Counted from the first letter of the stretch, positions 8,026-17,678 are shown. The stretch: DNA of 64,000 bases from Nibricoccus aquaticus (GCF_002310495.1 NZ_CP023344.1:4295501-4359500), one strand, 5' to 3'. Notes: generated by a model not told the origin, from the letters alone. Made by a program: numbers and translations.

Positions 8026-9636
8026 TTAGAGCGGGCGGAGTTCGACGAGCCAGACGTCGTTTTCGCGTTGGTCGAAGGTGCGGGAGAAACGGGCGTCGGC
8101 GCCGATCTGGATTTTTTCGTCGATGACGGGTTCGCCGGAGCTGGCTTTGCGGAGGGTTTCGACGTGAGCGCGGGTGAGCTGGGCGGGGGAGCCGAGGTCG
8201 CGCCAGGCGGATTGAACGTCATTGGCGCGAAAACCGACTTTGTAGGCGAGGAGGCGGTAGGCGCCGGGCTTGACGGAGGACAGACGGAGTTCGGCGGGGG
8301 CGATGGGTTTCGCGGGATGCTCGGCTTTGTAGAACTCCTGGTTGATCACGGAGGGGCCGGGATGGGTGATGGTGAAATCCCAGAAGAGGGCCTGGACGGC
8401 GCCGTCGTTTGCGCGGCAGACGAAGGCGGCGGGATCGGCGCAGGCGAGTTCGTGGTCACCAAGGCGGTTGAGGAATTGGTAGGCGTAGAAGGCGGGTTTG
8501 CGGAGGTCTTGATAGTTGAGTAGGCCGAAACCGCCGTGGAAGGGCGTGGTGCGCGGGCCGGCTTCCTCGAAGATGTCGGTGAATGTCCAATACGACATGG
8601 AGTTGGCGGCAGACCCGATGTTGCGCATCTTATCCAGGATGAATGCGGTGCTGTGGTAGCTGTCGTGGATCGGGTCGGAGGGCGTGTAGGAGCTGCTCCA
8701 TTCGGTGTAATGGAGCTCGGCTTTGGAGAAGGGGGAGGCGTCGATTTTGGCGCGGACGCCTTTGACCTCGCCGGTTACGGCGTTGCGGTCGGGCGAGAGG
8801 ACGGTGCCGGCGCCGCCGGTTTCGTCGAGGTAGCCGCTCATCGTCGCGTAGGTGTGCGTGCTGACGAAATCGAGGGGGACTTTGTTGTCGGCGCAGTAGG
8901 CGAGGGTTTCGTCGATCCAGCCGGATCCGGCGGTGGCGGGGCCGCCGACGCGGTAGGTGGCGTCCACGGATTTCACGGCGCGCGCGGAGGACGCGTAGAG
9001 TTTATAGTATTCGGCCTGAGCGGTGGGGAGAAACTCCTCGTAGGTTTTGCCGCCGGTGGTGCCCATCCAGAAACCGGTGAGGTTGGGTTCATTCCAGACT
9101 TCGAAGTACCAGCTGCGAACTTCGTCGGACCCGTAGCGTTCGGTGACGTGGCGGGTGAAGGCGGCGATGAAGGCTTCCCACTTCGCGTAGTCCTTCGGCG
9201 GAGTTACGTTGGCTTTGTACCAGAAGATCGTGTGCGGGCCGCTGGCGAGCTGGCTCGGCATGAAGCCGAGCTCGATGAAGGGCTTCATGCCGATGCTGGT
9301 GATGAAGTCGAATAGCTCGTCGATGTACTGCCAGTTGTAGATCGCGTTTCCGTTTTTGTCTTCGTGATAGACGCCCATCTCGTCGCCAAAGAGTCCGTGG
9401 AAGCGGATGTAGCGGAAGCCGCATTCGGCGTGGACCTGGCGGAGCTGGCGCTGCCAGTCGGCGCGGAGACCTTCGTTCGCGCGGCCGGCACCGACGCAGA
9501 AGTTGTACATGCGGTTCATCGGGCCGCGGGTCGTGGCGAGATCGGCTTGAATGACGCGCGATGCCGGGGCGGTCTGGCTGGCGGAAAGATACATGGGGGA
9601 GAGAAGCAGCAGGGTGGCTAGGAAGCGGGGTAGCAT
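8026..9636 (-). CDS. Glycoside hydrolase family 39 (beta-xylosidase-like), secreted
   Basis: A 536-residue protein with a signal peptide (MLPRFLATLLLLSPMYLSAS). The (beta/alpha)8 core has the GH39 signatures: HGLFGDEMGVY, the acid/base Glu in EVWNEPNLTGFW (about E183), and the nucleophile in HYTEWSSSY (about E312). The C-terminal beta-sandwich region begins around residue 400. GH39 enzymes are retaining exo-glycosidases acting on beta-xylosides or related plant or mucopolysaccharide links; export suggests periplasmic or extracellular use on polysaccharide fragments. I chose the ATG at 9636 over an in-frame GTG at 9672 because the signal peptide starts there. Confidence 0.9.
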   Translation of the reverse strand: MLPRFLATLLLLSPMYLSASQTAPASRVIQADLATTRGPMNRMYNFCVGAGRANEGLRADWQRQLRQVHAECGFRYIRFHGLFGDEMGVYHEDKNGNAIYNWQYIDELFDFITSIGMKPFIELGFMPSQLASGPHTIFWYKANVTPPKDYAKWEAFIAAFTRHVTERYGSDEVRSWYFEVWNEPNLTGFWMGTTGGKTYEEFLPTAQAEYYKLYASSARAVKSVDATYRVGGPATAGSGWIDETLAYCADNKVPLDFVSTHTYATMSGYLDETGGAGTVLSPDRNAVTGEVKGVRAKIDASPFSKAELHYTEWSSSYTPSDPIHDSYHSTAFILDKMRNIGSAANSMSYWTFTDIFEEAGPRTTPFHGGFGLLNYQDLRKPAFYAYQFLNRLGDHELACADPAAFVCRANDGAVQALFWDFTITHPGPSVINQEFYKAEHPAKPIAPAELRLSSVKPGAYRLLAYKVGFRANDVQSAWRDLGSPAQLTRAHVETLRKASSGEPVIDEKIQIGADARFSRTFDQRENDVWLVELRPL

Positions 9637-9792
9637 GAGGTGAAGTGAAACGCGGGCGGCGGGGGACGTCACGAGGTGTTAATTGAGTTCGATCGTGCGA
9701 GTTATGGAGACGATTTTCCGTGGGAGAGATGGGGGTGTGTGGGCCGAGAGGTTGGTGTTGCGGCGCGCGGCGGGGTTTTCATTTTTGCGCGC

Positions 9793-11307
9793 ATGGCCTC
9801 CGCCCAGTTAGCCCTTCAATCCGTCGAGTTCGCGCATCCTGGGATGACCACGCCGCTGTTCAGCGAACTCACGGTGCAGTTTCCGTCGGCGTGGACGGGG
9901 ATCGTCGGGCCGAATGGCGCGGGGAAAACGACGTTGTTGAAAGTCGTCACCGGCGAACTGGAGGCGCAGGGCGGGAGTGTTCACCGGCAGGGGCTGGCGC
10001 TGTACGTGGCGCAGCGGACCGACGATGCGCCGGAGTTTTTCGAGGACTTTATCTGGGCGCCCGACGCGACCGTACTCAAAGCGCGGTTACGCGTGAGCGA
10101 GGACTGGCCGGAGCGGTGGTCCACGCTGAGCCACGGTGAACGCAAGCGGGCGCAGATCGCGGTGGCGCTCTGGCGGGAGCCGGCGGTGCTGGCGCTGGAC
10201 GAGCCGAGCAACCACATCGACGCGGATGCGCGGCGGTTGCTGGTGCAGGCGTTGAAGGATTTCACGGGCATCGGGCTGCTGGTGAGTCACGACCGGGCGT
10301 TGCTCGACGAGCTTTGCATGCATTGTCTGCTGATCGATCCGCCCGATGCGGTGCTGCGTCCGGGCGGGGTGACGGAGGCGATGGAGCAACAGGAGAACGA
10401 GGAGACGTCGGCGCGTAACGCGAACGATGCGTTGCGGCGCACCGAGAACCGGCTCCAGGCCGAGGCGCAGCGGCGGCGGGTGATCGCCGATCAGAAGGCG
10501 GCGGCTTCGCGCGGCTCGAAGCAGAAGAAGATCCCGGCGCACGATCACGATGGCCGCGCGATGCGGAATCTGGCGAAGGTTTCGGGCAAGGATGCCTATG
10601 CGGGGAAGATGGTGGCGCAGATGAACAAGCGTGCCGGAAAAGTGGCGACGGAGCGCGCAGAGATCGCGGTGAAGAAGCGTTACGAGACAGGCATCTGGGT
10701 GGATGGGGCGTCGTATATGCCACGAGATTTTCTGCTGCGGCTGCCAGCCGGAAGTCTTCCTCTGGGTGGCGGACGGCAGCTACATTTTCCCGATCTGGCG
10801 ATCGGCGGCACTGACCGCATCGCGCTCACGGGAGCGAACGGCCTCGGGAAGAGCACGCTGATCAATCACCTGCTGGGGCGTCTGCAATTAGCGGCGGAGA
10901 AACTCGTGACGGTGCCGCAGGAGATCTCGGCGGACGATTCGCGGGCGTTGCTGGAGCAGATCAAGCGTCTGCCCAACGATGAGCTGGGGCGGGTGATGAT
11001 TACGATCAGCCGGCTGGGATCGCGACCGTCGCGGTTGTTGGAAAGCGCGCTGCCGAGTCCGGGAGAAGTGCGCAAGCTGCTGCTCGCAATCGGCATCGTG
11101 CGCGGGCCGCATCTCATCGTGATGGATGAGCCGACGAACCACATGGATCTGCCGGGCATCGTGTGTCTGGAGGACGCGCTCGCGGAGTGTCCTTGCGCGA
11201 TGCTGCTGGTGAGCCACGACGAGGCGTTTCTGGAGGAGATCACTCACATCGACTGGCATCTGACGCGGGAAGTGTCGGGCGATACGCGGCTGGAAATCAT
11301 CGCGTGA
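9793..11307 (+). CDS. ABC-F family ATPase (duplicated ABC cassette, no TM)
   Basis: A 504-residue soluble protein with two ABC ATPase domains. The first has Walker A GPNGAGKTT, signature LSHGERKR and Walker B ALDEPSNHID. The second has GANGLGKST, a divergent signature SPGEVRKL and VMDEPTNHMD. Between them is a charged linker of about 100 residues (MEQQENEETSARNAND to RAEIAVKKRYE), matching the P-site interaction arm. ABC-F proteins bind the ribosome E-site and relieve stalled translation or confer antibiotic resistance. The start MASAQLALQS was chosen by alignment with the first beta-strand. The subfamily (Uup- or YheS-like) was not resolved. Confidence 0.92.
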   Translation: MASAQLALQSVEFAHPGMTTPLFSELTVQFPSAWTGIVGPNGAGKTTLLKVVTGELEAQGGSVHRQGLALYVAQRTDDAPEFFEDFIWAPDATVLKARLRVSEDWPERWSTLSHGERKRAQIAVALWREPAVLALDEPSNHIDADARRLLVQALKDFTGIGLLVSHDRALLDELCMHCLLIDPPDAVLRPGGVTEAMEQQENEETSARNANDALRRTENRLQAEAQRRRVIADQKAAASRGSKQKKIPAHDHDGRAMRNLAKVSGKDAYAGKMVAQMNKRAGKVATERAEIAVKKRYETGIWVDGASYMPRDFLLRLPAGSLPLGGGRQLHFPDLAIGGTDRIALTGANGLGKSTLINHLLGRLQLAAEKLVTVPQEISADDSRALLEQIKRLPNDELGRVMITISRLGSRPSRLLESALPSPGEVRKLLLAIGIVRGPHLIVMDEPTNHMDLPGIVCLEDALAECPCAMLLVSHDEAFLEEITHIDWHLTREVSGDTRLEIIA

Positions 11308-11400
11308 GCGAGGGTGCGGGTTGCGCGGATTGATGCGCGTGCCGTGTGGGCGTGCGCCGGGCTTGTGGGGCAAGAGGGAGCGGGCCAATGTCGCGCCACG

Positions 11401-11841
11401 ATGTTCTCGGAAAACTACAGTTCGCTACATGCGCTGGCTGGAGGGGTTTTGATTGGGTTGGGTACGTTGCTGGCGTGCGCGGCCACGGGAAACACGATCG
11501 GGATCTCCGGAGTGTTCAGCAAAGTGCTCAGGAGAAAACGCGGGGAGATGGTGCGCTGGGCTTTGTTTTTGGCGGGCCTTATGACCGGTGCGCTGGTGGT
11601 GATGCGGGTGTTTCCCGCGGCGACGGTTTTTGCATCGCGGCAGTCGCTGTACGTGGTGGCGTTGGCGGGGGTGCTGGTGGGGTTTGGCACGCGCTTCAGC
11701 GGAGGGTGCACGAGCGGGCATGGCGTGTCGGGCATCGGGATGGGCTCGAAGTCAGGCATCGTGGCGACGGTGGTCTTCATGGCCGCGGGCATGGCGACGG
11801 TCTACGTGATCAAGCATGTCGTGGGAGGGCTGAACTCATGA
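11401..11841 (+). CDS. YeeE/YedE family membrane protein (first half)
   Basis: A 146-residue protein with four hydrophobic segments and the family motif RFSGGCTSGHGVSG near residue 103. The Cys in GGCTSGHG is conserved in YeeE/YedE (TsuA-like) transporters, which import thiosulfate or other small sulfur species. Its TGA overlaps the ATG of the second half (ATGA), and the pair probably form one transporter, since many bacteria split this family into two about 140-residue proteins. It lies 90 bases after the ABC-F gene. Confidence 0.88.
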   Translation: MFSENYSSLHALAGGVLIGLGTLLACAATGNTIGISGVFSKVLRRKRGEMVRWALFLAGLMTGALVVMRVFPAATVFASRQSLYVVALAGVLVGFGTRFSGGCTSGHGVSGIGMGSKSGIVATVVFMAAGMATVYVIKHVVGGLNS

Positions 11842-12269
11842 GCCGCCAATTATTCTGTGTGCTCGGGGCGGGGATTTTATTTGGAGCGGGCCTGGCGATT
11901 TCCGGGATGGCCGATCCGGCGCGGGTGATCGGCTTTCTGGATGTGGCGGGGAGCTGGGATTACTCGCTGGCGTTCGTGATGGGCGGCGCGGTGGGCACGT
12001 TTGGGCTGGGGCTGCTGGTGTGGCGCAGGCTCAGCGGGGGGCGTGGGTGGTTTGGCACTACGCTGCCGGTGAACGATCCGTCGCCGGTTGACCGGCCGCT
12101 CGTGGTGGGCGCGGTGATCTTTGGGATTGGCTGGGGGCTCGGGGGATTTTGTCCGGGGCCGGCGATAGCGAATCTCGGGGCGCTGCGGATCGAGGCGCTG
12201 GTGTTTGTCCCGATGATGGCGCTAGGGATGTTGCTGGCGCGGCGGCTGGCGGGTGTGGACCGGGATTAG
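11838..12269 (+). CDS. YeeE/YedE family membrane protein (second half, DUF6691-like)
   Basis: A 143-residue partner of the preceding protein, translationally coupled through an ATGA overlap. Four predicted membrane segments. GLAISGMADPARVIGFLDVAGSWDYSLAF and GGFCPGPAIANLG (with the second conserved Cys) are the diagnostic motifs. It is expected to complete the sulfur-compound channel in the inner membrane. No sulfurtransferase or beta-lactamase-type dioxygenase gene is next to it, so the exact substrate is open. Confidence 0.88.
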   Translation: MSRQLFCVLGAGILFGAGLAISGMADPARVIGFLDVAGSWDYSLAFVMGGAVGTFGLGLLVWRRLSGGRGWFGTTLPVNDPSPVDRPLVVGAVIFGIGWGLGGFCPGPAIANLGALRIEALVFVPMMALGMLLARRLAGVDRD

Positions 12270-12316
12270 GACCGGCCCACGGCTGGCGGGTTTCCCGGAA
12301 GGGCCCGGACTGACGA

Positions 12317-13132
12317 TCACTTGGATGGTGGCGGCGGCGCTGACGCTTGCGTGGCGGGCTGATTCTTATCGTTTACCGCGTCTTCCATGAGCGTGGCGAC
12401 GCCACGAGGGTTTTCCTGCTGGGCGACGTGGCCGCCGGGGAAAGTGCGGATGGTCCAGCCTCGGGTCATCGCACGGTGCCAGTTTTTATCGGTGGTGGCG
12501 CGGGCCTCCGCTTTCTCGGCGGGGACAAATGCGACGTAGGTGACGGGCAGCGATTTCACGGCCGGATTTTTGTAGGAGACGGGTTCGCTGAAGGTTTTCA
12601 CCGGATGAGGGACACCGCGAGGGAAGGGGGCGTCTGGGTTGTACCAGGGGAAGTGAACCAGCCCATCGACGATTTTCGCTTTGGGCGGCGGGCCGCCGAC
12701 GAGATCGAAGGCGGACTGGCCGTCGTCGGGGACCATCGCGTCGAGGAAGATGACGTGGCGGATGCGCTCGGGAATTCGGTCCATCACGCCGGTGATCACC
12801 ATGCCGCCGTAGCTATGACCTGAGAGCACGACATCGTGGAGATCCTCGAAGAGGATCAGATTCACGACGTCGTTGATGTGCGTCTCTAAATTCACCCCGG
12901 CGGTGGCGAGATGCATGCGTTCACCCAGGCCGGTGAGGGTGACGCGGTGGACCTCGTGTCCGTCGTCGGCGAGAAATTTTCCGGTACGTTTCCATTCCCA
13001 ACCGCCGGCGGTGGCGCCGTGGACGATGACAAAGGTGTATTTGCGGGCTGGATCGTCAGCGCGAGCGGAGGAGAGTGCGAGCAAGACCAGGCCGAGGAGC
13101 AGGAACGCGCGAGCAATGGGGGCTTTTTTCAT
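12317..13132 (-). CDS. Secreted alpha/beta hydrolase (esterase-like)
   Basis: A 271-residue protein with a signal peptide (MKKAPIARAFLLLGLVLLALSSARA). The alpha/beta-hydrolase fold shows the oxyanion segment VIVHGATAGGWEW, nucleophile elbow SGHSYGG (about S107) and catalytic His in FPGGHVAQQENP (about H235). This arrangement resembles plant salicylate/methyl-ester esterases and bacterial pyrethroid-type carboxylesterases. The C-terminal tail QPATQASAPPPPSK is disordered. The natural ester is unknown. It is in the same orientation as, and downstream of, the glutaminase gene. Confidence 0.85.
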   Translation of the reverse strand: MKKAPIARAFLLLGLVLLALSSARADDPARKYTFVIVHGATAGGWEWKRTGKFLADDGHEVHRVTLTGLGERMHLATAGVNLETHINDVVNLILFEDLHDVVLSGHSYGGMVITGVMDRIPERIRHVIFLDAMVPDDGQSAFDLVGGPPPKAKIVDGLVHFPWYNPDAPFPRGVPHPVKTFSEPVSYKNPAVKSLPVTYVAFVPAEKAEARATTDKNWHRAMTRGWTIRTFPGGHVAQQENPRGVATLMEDAVNDKNQPATQASAPPPPSK

Positions 13133-13242
13133 AAGGGGATTTTTTGCGGACTGAGAGGTTTCGCGAGACGGAGGGAGGATCGCAATCACCGCGCGACAGA
13201 ATCAACGAGCGGGTTGATACGCGTCGGGAGCGCAGGTGGGCA

Positions 13243-13258
13243 AGGCGGTGGCCTTACG
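13243..13258 (-). repeat. Possible degenerate REP hairpin (GTAA head)
   Basis: AAGGC (13243-13247), loop GGTG, GCCTT (13252-13256), then AC, 18 bases past the glutaminase stop. On the minus strand it reads GTAAGGC, one base from the GTAG head seen elsewhere, in the same orientation and position as the better copies. The stem is only 5 bp. Confidence 0.3.
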
Positions 13259-13276
13259 GGGCGGTGCTGCGGCGCT

Positions 13277-14203
13277 TTAGCCGAAGACGGACCAGCCGGT
13301 GCGTTGCACGAGGAGTTCGAGGGCGGCGGTGCCGAGGAGGGAGTTGCCATTGGCATCGAGGCCCGGTGCCCAGACGGCCACTACAGCGCGGTTGGGGACA
13401 ATGGCGAGGATGCCGCCGCCGACACCGCTCTTGCCGGGGAGGCCGACGCGGAAGGCGAAGTCGCCGGCACCGTCGTAGTGGCCGCAGGTCATCATGAGGG
13501 CGTTGATGCGGCGGGCGCGGGGAGAGGAGACGACGTTGAAACCGGTGAGCGGATTGCGGCCGTTGGCGGCGAGGAAGAGACCGGCTTGCGCGAGCTGGCG
13601 GCAGTTCATCGCGATGGCGCATTGGTGGAAATAGACGCCGAGCACCTCGGCGGGCGGGTGCTGAATCACGCCGAAGGAGCGCATGAAGTGAGCGAGGGCC
13701 ATGTTGCGGTCGCCGTGGGCCTGCTCGGACTGGGCGACGAGGCGGTCGATGTTGATGGCGTCGTCGTTGGCGAGGAAGCGGACGAAGCGGAGGATTTCGC
13801 CGATGGCTTCCTTCGGGCGGTGTCCGCCTAGGATGATGTCGGTGACGGCGATGGCGCCGGCGTTGACGAAGGGATTGCGCGGACGGCCCTGCTCATGCTC
13901 GAGCTGGACGATGGAGTTAAAGGCGTTGCCGGAAGGTTCGCGGCCGACGCGGTCCCACACGCGGTCGCCGATCTGGCCGAGGGCGAGGGTGAGCGTGAAG
14001 AGTTTGGAAATGCTCTGGATGGAAAAGGGCTCGTCGGCGTCGCCGGCGGTGACGACTGGGCCGGAGAGCGGGGCGACGGCGATGGCGAATTTATCGGCGG
14101 AGACTTTGGCGAGTTGAGGAATGTAGTCGGCCACGCGGCCCTTGTCGGTGCGGGCGCGCAGGTCGGCGACGATCTCGTCGAGCAGCGGTTTGAGCGAATC
14201 CAT
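13277..14203 (-). CDS. glsA: Glutaminase
   Basis: A 308-residue serine-dependent glutaminase (beta-lactamase-like fold) hydrolysing L-glutamine to glutamate and ammonia in the cytoplasm. The catalytic Ser-x-x-Lys is in [12 protein letters not shown] (about S64 and K67). Other family motifs are [34 protein letters not shown] and the C-terminal [11 protein letters not shown]. Length matches the family (about 305-310). I chose the Met in MDSLKP; an ATG four codons upstream is possible. It may be cotranscribed with the downstream esterase 145 bases away. Confidence 0.95.
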   Translation of the reverse strand: MDSLKPLLDEIVADLRARTDKGRVADYIPQLAKVSADKFAIAVAPLSGPVVTAGDADEPFSIQSISKLFTLTLALGQIGDRVWDRVGREPSGNAFNSIVQLEHEQGRPRNPFVNAGAIAVTDIILGGHRPKEAIGEILRFVRFLANDDAINIDRLVAQSEQAHGDRNMALAHFMRSFGVIQHPPAEVLGVYFHQCAIAMNCRQLAQAGLFLAANGRNPLTGFNVVSSPRARRINALMMTCGHYDGAGDFAFRVGLPGKSGVGGGILAIVPNRAVVAVWAPGLDANGNSLLGTAALELLVQRTGWSVFG

Positions 14204-14377
14204 GCGGCGGAGCATGGCGGTGCGCGCGCGAGTGGCCAGTCTGCGCGTGAGTGAGCGCGTGAGGAAGAATCGGCAGGGAGGGCGAGAAGCGTTATGCGGC
14301 GCGTGAGTCTATTGTTGCGGCGGGGCGGGCGTTGCATCGACTCGCGCGGACGGCGTTCACTTTTACCCCGCACGCGC

Positions 14378-16225
14378 ATGTCTTCCCGGTCGCGCCTTCA
14401 GTCCGCTCCACCCCGCACACCCTGGCCTGATCCGGTCATGTTTGGCCTCATGCTGCTCGTGGCGCTGGCTGTTTACTGGCCGGCGTTGCGAGGGGAATTT
14501 ATCTGGGACGATGACGCGCATGTGACACGGGTGGACCTGCGGTCGCTGGGCGGGTTGTGGCGCATCTGGTTCGAGCCGGGGGCGACGCAGCAATTTTATC
14601 CGCTGCTGCATTCGGCGTTTTGGATGGAGCACAAACTCTGGGGTGACGCGCCGATCGGATATCACCTCGTGAACGTGGGGCTGCACGCGGGGGCGGCGAC
14701 GTTGTTCGCCATGCTGCTGAGGCGGCTGGCGGTGCCGGGGGCGTGGCTGGCGGGGATTTTGTTTTTGGTGCATCCGGTGTGTGTGGAGTCGGTTGCATGG
14801 ATCTCGGAGCAAAAGAACACGCTGTCGCTCGTGCTCTATCTGGTGGCGGCGCATGCGTATCTGCGCTTCGAAGGGAAACGCAGCCCGGGGATCTATGCGC
14901 TGGCGACGGCTGTGTTCGTGCTGGCGCTGCTGACGAAAACGGTGACGGCGTCGCTGCCGGCGGCGTTGCTGGTAGTCGGTTGGTGGCGACACGGGCGGCT
15001 GGAGTGGCGGCGTGATGTGGCGCCGTTGCTGCCGTGGTTTGTCGCGGGGGCGGTGAGCGGGCTGTTCACGGCGCATTTCGAGCGGGTGCTGATCGGAGCG
15101 GAAGGGGCGGACTTCGCGCTCGAGTGGGCGGACAGGCTGGTGCTGGCGGGGCGCGTGTTTTGGTTTTATGCGGGCAAGCTGCTGTGGCCGGGGGAGCTGA
15201 TGTTTTTTTATCCGCGCTGGACGATCGATGCGGGCTTGTGGTGGCAGTGGCTGTTTTTGGCGGCGGGGATCGCGTTGCTTGGCGGGCTCGCCTGGTGGGC
15301 GAGGCGGGCACGGGGGCCGCTGGCGGTGGCGCTGCTTTTTGGCGGATCGCTTTTTCCCGTGCTGGGTTTTTTTAATGTTTATCCGTTCCTGTTTTCCTAT
15401 GTCGCGGATCACTTCCAGTACCTGGCGAGTCTCTCGGTGTTCGCGCTGGCAGGCGCGGGATTGAGCAGACTGGAGATGACGGCGCGATGGGCGGCGGTGG
15501 TGGCGCTGTCGCTCGTCCTGGGCGTGCTTTCGTGGCGGCAGGCGGGGATGTACCGCGATCCATTCACGCTCTACGAAACGACTCTGGAGAGGAATCCGGC
15601 GTGCTGGATGGCGCACACCAATCTCGGGATCGCGCTGGTCGAGTCGGGGCGCGCGGACCTGGCGCTGGCGCATCATGAAGAGGCGCTGCGGCTCCGGCCG
15701 GAATATGCGAAGGGGGAACACAACTACGGGAAGGCGCTGAACCATCTGGGGCGTTTCGCGGAGGCGGTTGCGCCGCTGAGGCGCGCGGTCGCGCTGAAGC
15801 CGGACTTCGCGTCGGCGCACAACGAACTGGGCGCGGCACTCATGAGCACGGGACGGACGGAGGAGGGCGTCCTCCATTTAGAGACGGCGGTGAGCCTGAG
15901 CCGGGACTTCGGGATGGCGCACTGGAATCTTGGGCTGGCGCTAGCGTTGAGTGAGCGGGTGAAGGAAGCGCTGCCGCATTTTGAGGCGGCGGTGCGGTTG
16001 ATGCCTGGCGATGTGGATGTGCGGCTGGAGCTGTCGCTCGCGCTGGCTTCAGAAAGTCGATACGCGGAGGCCATTGTCCAGCTGGAGAAGGCGCTGGAGT
16101 TGCGGCCGGATTCGGTGGCGGCGCACCAGCAACTCGCGCTGGTGCTGCGCGATCTCGGGCGCGCGGCGGAGGCGGAGGCTCACGAGCGGGAGGCGGTCCG
16201 GTTGGAGCGGAGCGGCGGGCGATAG
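14378..16225 (+). CDS. GT-C-fold membrane protein with C-terminal TPR repeats (TMTC-like)
   Basis: A 615-residue protein. The first 400 residues hold about ten membrane segments. The first periplasmic loop carries GEFIWDDDAHVTR, an Asp pair at the place expected for the metal-binding acid of GT-C glycosyltransferases, and later HPVCVESVAWISEQKNTL, typical of TMTC/DUF1736 proteins. From about residue 405 there are at least six TPR units, each with an LG-ALxxxGRxxEA-like core. Eukaryotic TMTC1-4 are O-mannosyltransferases; bacterial versions are mostly uncharacterised. A role in glycosylation at the membrane is likely but the donor and acceptor are unknown. It is divergent from glsA. Confidence 0.82.
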   Translation: MSSRSRLQSAPPRTPWPDPVMFGLMLLVALAVYWPALRGEFIWDDDAHVTRVDLRSLGGLWRIWFEPGATQQFYPLLHSAFWMEHKLWGDAPIGYHLVNVGLHAGAATLFAMLLRRLAVPGAWLAGILFLVHPVCVESVAWISEQKNTLSLVLYLVAAHAYLRFEGKRSPGIYALATAVFVLALLTKTVTASLPAALLVVGWWRHGRLEWRRDVAPLLPWFVAGAVSGLFTAHFERVLIGAEGADFALEWADRLVLAGRVFWFYAGKLLWPGELMFFYPRWTIDAGLWWQWLFLAAGIALLGGLAWWARRARGPLAVALLFGGSLFPVLGFFNVYPFLFSYVADHFQYLASLSVFALAGAGLSRLEMTARWAAVVALSLVLGVLSWRQAGMYRDPFTLYETTLERNPACWMAHTNLGIALVESGRADLALAHHEEALRLRPEYAKGEHNYGKALNHLGRFAEAVAPLRRAVALKPDFASAHNELGAALMSTGRTEEGVLHLETAVSLSRDFGMAHWNLGLALALSERVKEALPHFEAAVRLMPGDVDVRLELSLALASESRYAEAIVQLEKALELRPDSVAAHQQLALVLRDLGRAAEAEAHEREAVRLERSGGR

Positions 16226-16241
16226 CGCACTGCGGGGCACG

Positions 16242-16805
16242 TTACGCGGCGGTTGTTTCGCGGAGCGCGGGAGAGCTGCGGGCGGCGCGCTGGAAGAGTG
16301 CGGCGGAAGTGGCGAAGAGCGCGGCGAAGCAGGCGTTCAAGGCGAAGACCTGCCAGAGGCCGGGAGCGAAGTCGTGTTTGTGGAAGAGGAGCGCGATGAC
16401 GGGGACGAGGAGTTGCGCGATGGCGGTGGCGACGAGCGCGCGGGACATGCCGGGGGATTGAAAGCGGGCGATGACGGCGCCGATGAGGCCGGTGAAGAGG
16501 ACGGCGGCGTAGAGAAGATTGGCGGGGTTTTCCTCGCTGCCGATGATGCCGACGGCACTGTTGATCCAGACGAGCAGGAAGCATGTGACGAGTGCGAGGC
16601 CGGTGGCGAAGCGATAGGCGAGGGGGACGGTGTTGCGCGTGAGGAGCGCGTAAGCGAAGCCGGCCCCAGCGAGGAGCATCCACATGACGACGAAGTCGAG
16701 CGGGCCCCAGGCCCAGCCTTTGATTTTCAGCAGCATCGCTGTGAAGGGGATCGAGAGCGGGATCAGCGGCAGGAGCAGGATGCGGAGGAGGGTTTTGGGT
16801 TTCAT
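16242..16805 (-). CDS. Membrane protein of unknown function (five TM)
   Basis: A 187-residue hydrophobic protein with about five predicted membrane helices (for example MKPKTLLRILLLPLIPLSIPF and FALNACFAALFATSAALF). A conserved-looking GSEENPANLLYAAVLFTGLIGA loop is in the middle. The start has a clear Lys-rich N-terminus. It lies tail to tail with the TMTC-like gene and downstream of the lipoprotein gene. No family could be named. Confidence 0.6.
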   Translation of the reverse strand: MKPKTLLRILLLPLIPLSIPFTAMLLKIKGWAWGPLDFVVMWMLLAGAGFAYALLTRNTVPLAYRFATGLALVTCFLLVWINSAVGIIGSEENPANLLYAAVLFTGLIGAVIARFQSPGMSRALVATAIAQLLVPVIALLFHKHDFAPGLWQVFALNACFAALFATSAALFQRAARSSPALRETTAA

Positions 16806-16880
16806 GCTCAGGCAGAGTCTCCTGCGAATTCGAAGGGGCGATGAAGTGGCCGTGAAATCGAGGTGAAGTGTGGCGGAGGG

Positions 16881-17537
16881 TTACGGATGCGGTGCGGATG
16901 GAGTGGAGAATGTGGAGGCGCTCCATGCCTGGACGAGGGCGTCGCGGGCGGTGTCGTTATTCCAGTTGAGCGAAACGGTGAGGGAGCGGGTGCCGAACAA
17001 GGCGTCGTACATGCGCTGGTGCAGGATGACTTTTTCGCCATCGGGTGAGAGCAGGGTGGCATCCATGACGTTGAATTTAACGCCGCCGATCACTTCGGTG
17101 CGGAGTTCGTGGCGGACCTTCATGCCGGTGTCGGCGTAGGTTTTGAGAATCACCTGGACGAGGTCTTGCTGGTTGTCGGCGTACGAGCCGTCTTTGGCGG
17201 GATCGAACGCGTCGGCAGTGGAGGTGAACTGGTTGAACTGATCGCGCTGCATGTAGAGCAGTTCGATGGTGCTGGTCATATCGATCGGGCCGTCGACGTT
17301 CTTCTGCACAGCATCCAGGCCTTTCTGGCGGGTGGCGGACACCTCGTCTTTAGTTTTCACGCGCCAGCCGTCGGGGATCTTCATCGACCAGCCGAAGCCG
17401 GGATGGGTGTAGACGCCAGCGCGGACGACGCCCTCGGTGAGCGGTATGGATTCGTTGGGGACGGCGGGTTTTTTCGGGCAGCCGGTGAGCGTGAGCAGCG
17501 CGCTGGCGGCGAGGAGGACGAGGGCGGGGAGTCTCAT
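16881..17537 (-). CDS. Lipoprotein of unknown function
   Basis: A 218-residue exported protein. The signal peptide ends in the lipobox LTGCPKK, so the Cys is probably lipidated. The mature part starts with a Pro-rich linker and has a PsbP/DUF1795-like look: THPGFGWSMKIPDGWRV, then a C-terminal VKFNVMDATLLSPDGEKVILHQRMY, a pattern of proteins that assist outer-membrane or envelope functions. Start chosen at MRLPALVLL (17537); upstream codons give a poor signal peptide. The function is unknown. Confidence 0.75.
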   Translation of the reverse strand: MRLPALVLLAASALLTLTGCPKKPAVPNESIPLTEGVVRAGVYTHPGFGWSMKIPDGWRVKTKDEVSATRQKGLDAVQKNVDGPIDMTSTIELLYMQRDQFNQFTSTADAFDPAKDGSYADNQQDLVQVILKTYADTGMKVRHELRTEVIGGVKFNVMDATLLSPDGEKVILHQRMYDALFGTRSLTVSLNWNNDTARDALVQAWSASTFSTPSAPHP

Positions 17538-17625
17538 GGATGAGGAGGGTTTGCGCCGGAGGGGGCGCGTCAACTACTCCCGGAGACGCGGGCGTAGTGT
17601 CTAGCAGGCCAGGGAATTTCGAACC

Positions 17626-17650
17626 GGCCTGACGTGAAGTCAGGCCCTAC
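17626..17650 (-). repeat. GTAG-headed REP-like hairpin, CCTGAC subfamily
   Basis: A perfect 8-bp stem GGCCTGAC / GTCAGGCC around the loop GTGAA, then CTAC (17647-17650). It has the same stem, orientation and TTTCGAACC flank as the copy at 7977. It lies 29 bases past the stop of the phosphofructokinase gene. Confidence 0.75.
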
Positions 17651-17678
17651 ATTTCGGAGCGCCGGAACGATTTTGCGC

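Noticed and set aside
14363-15877. A 504-codon open frame opposite the GT-C/TPR gene
   Set aside because: Arg/Gln/Pro-rich shadow of the real gene.
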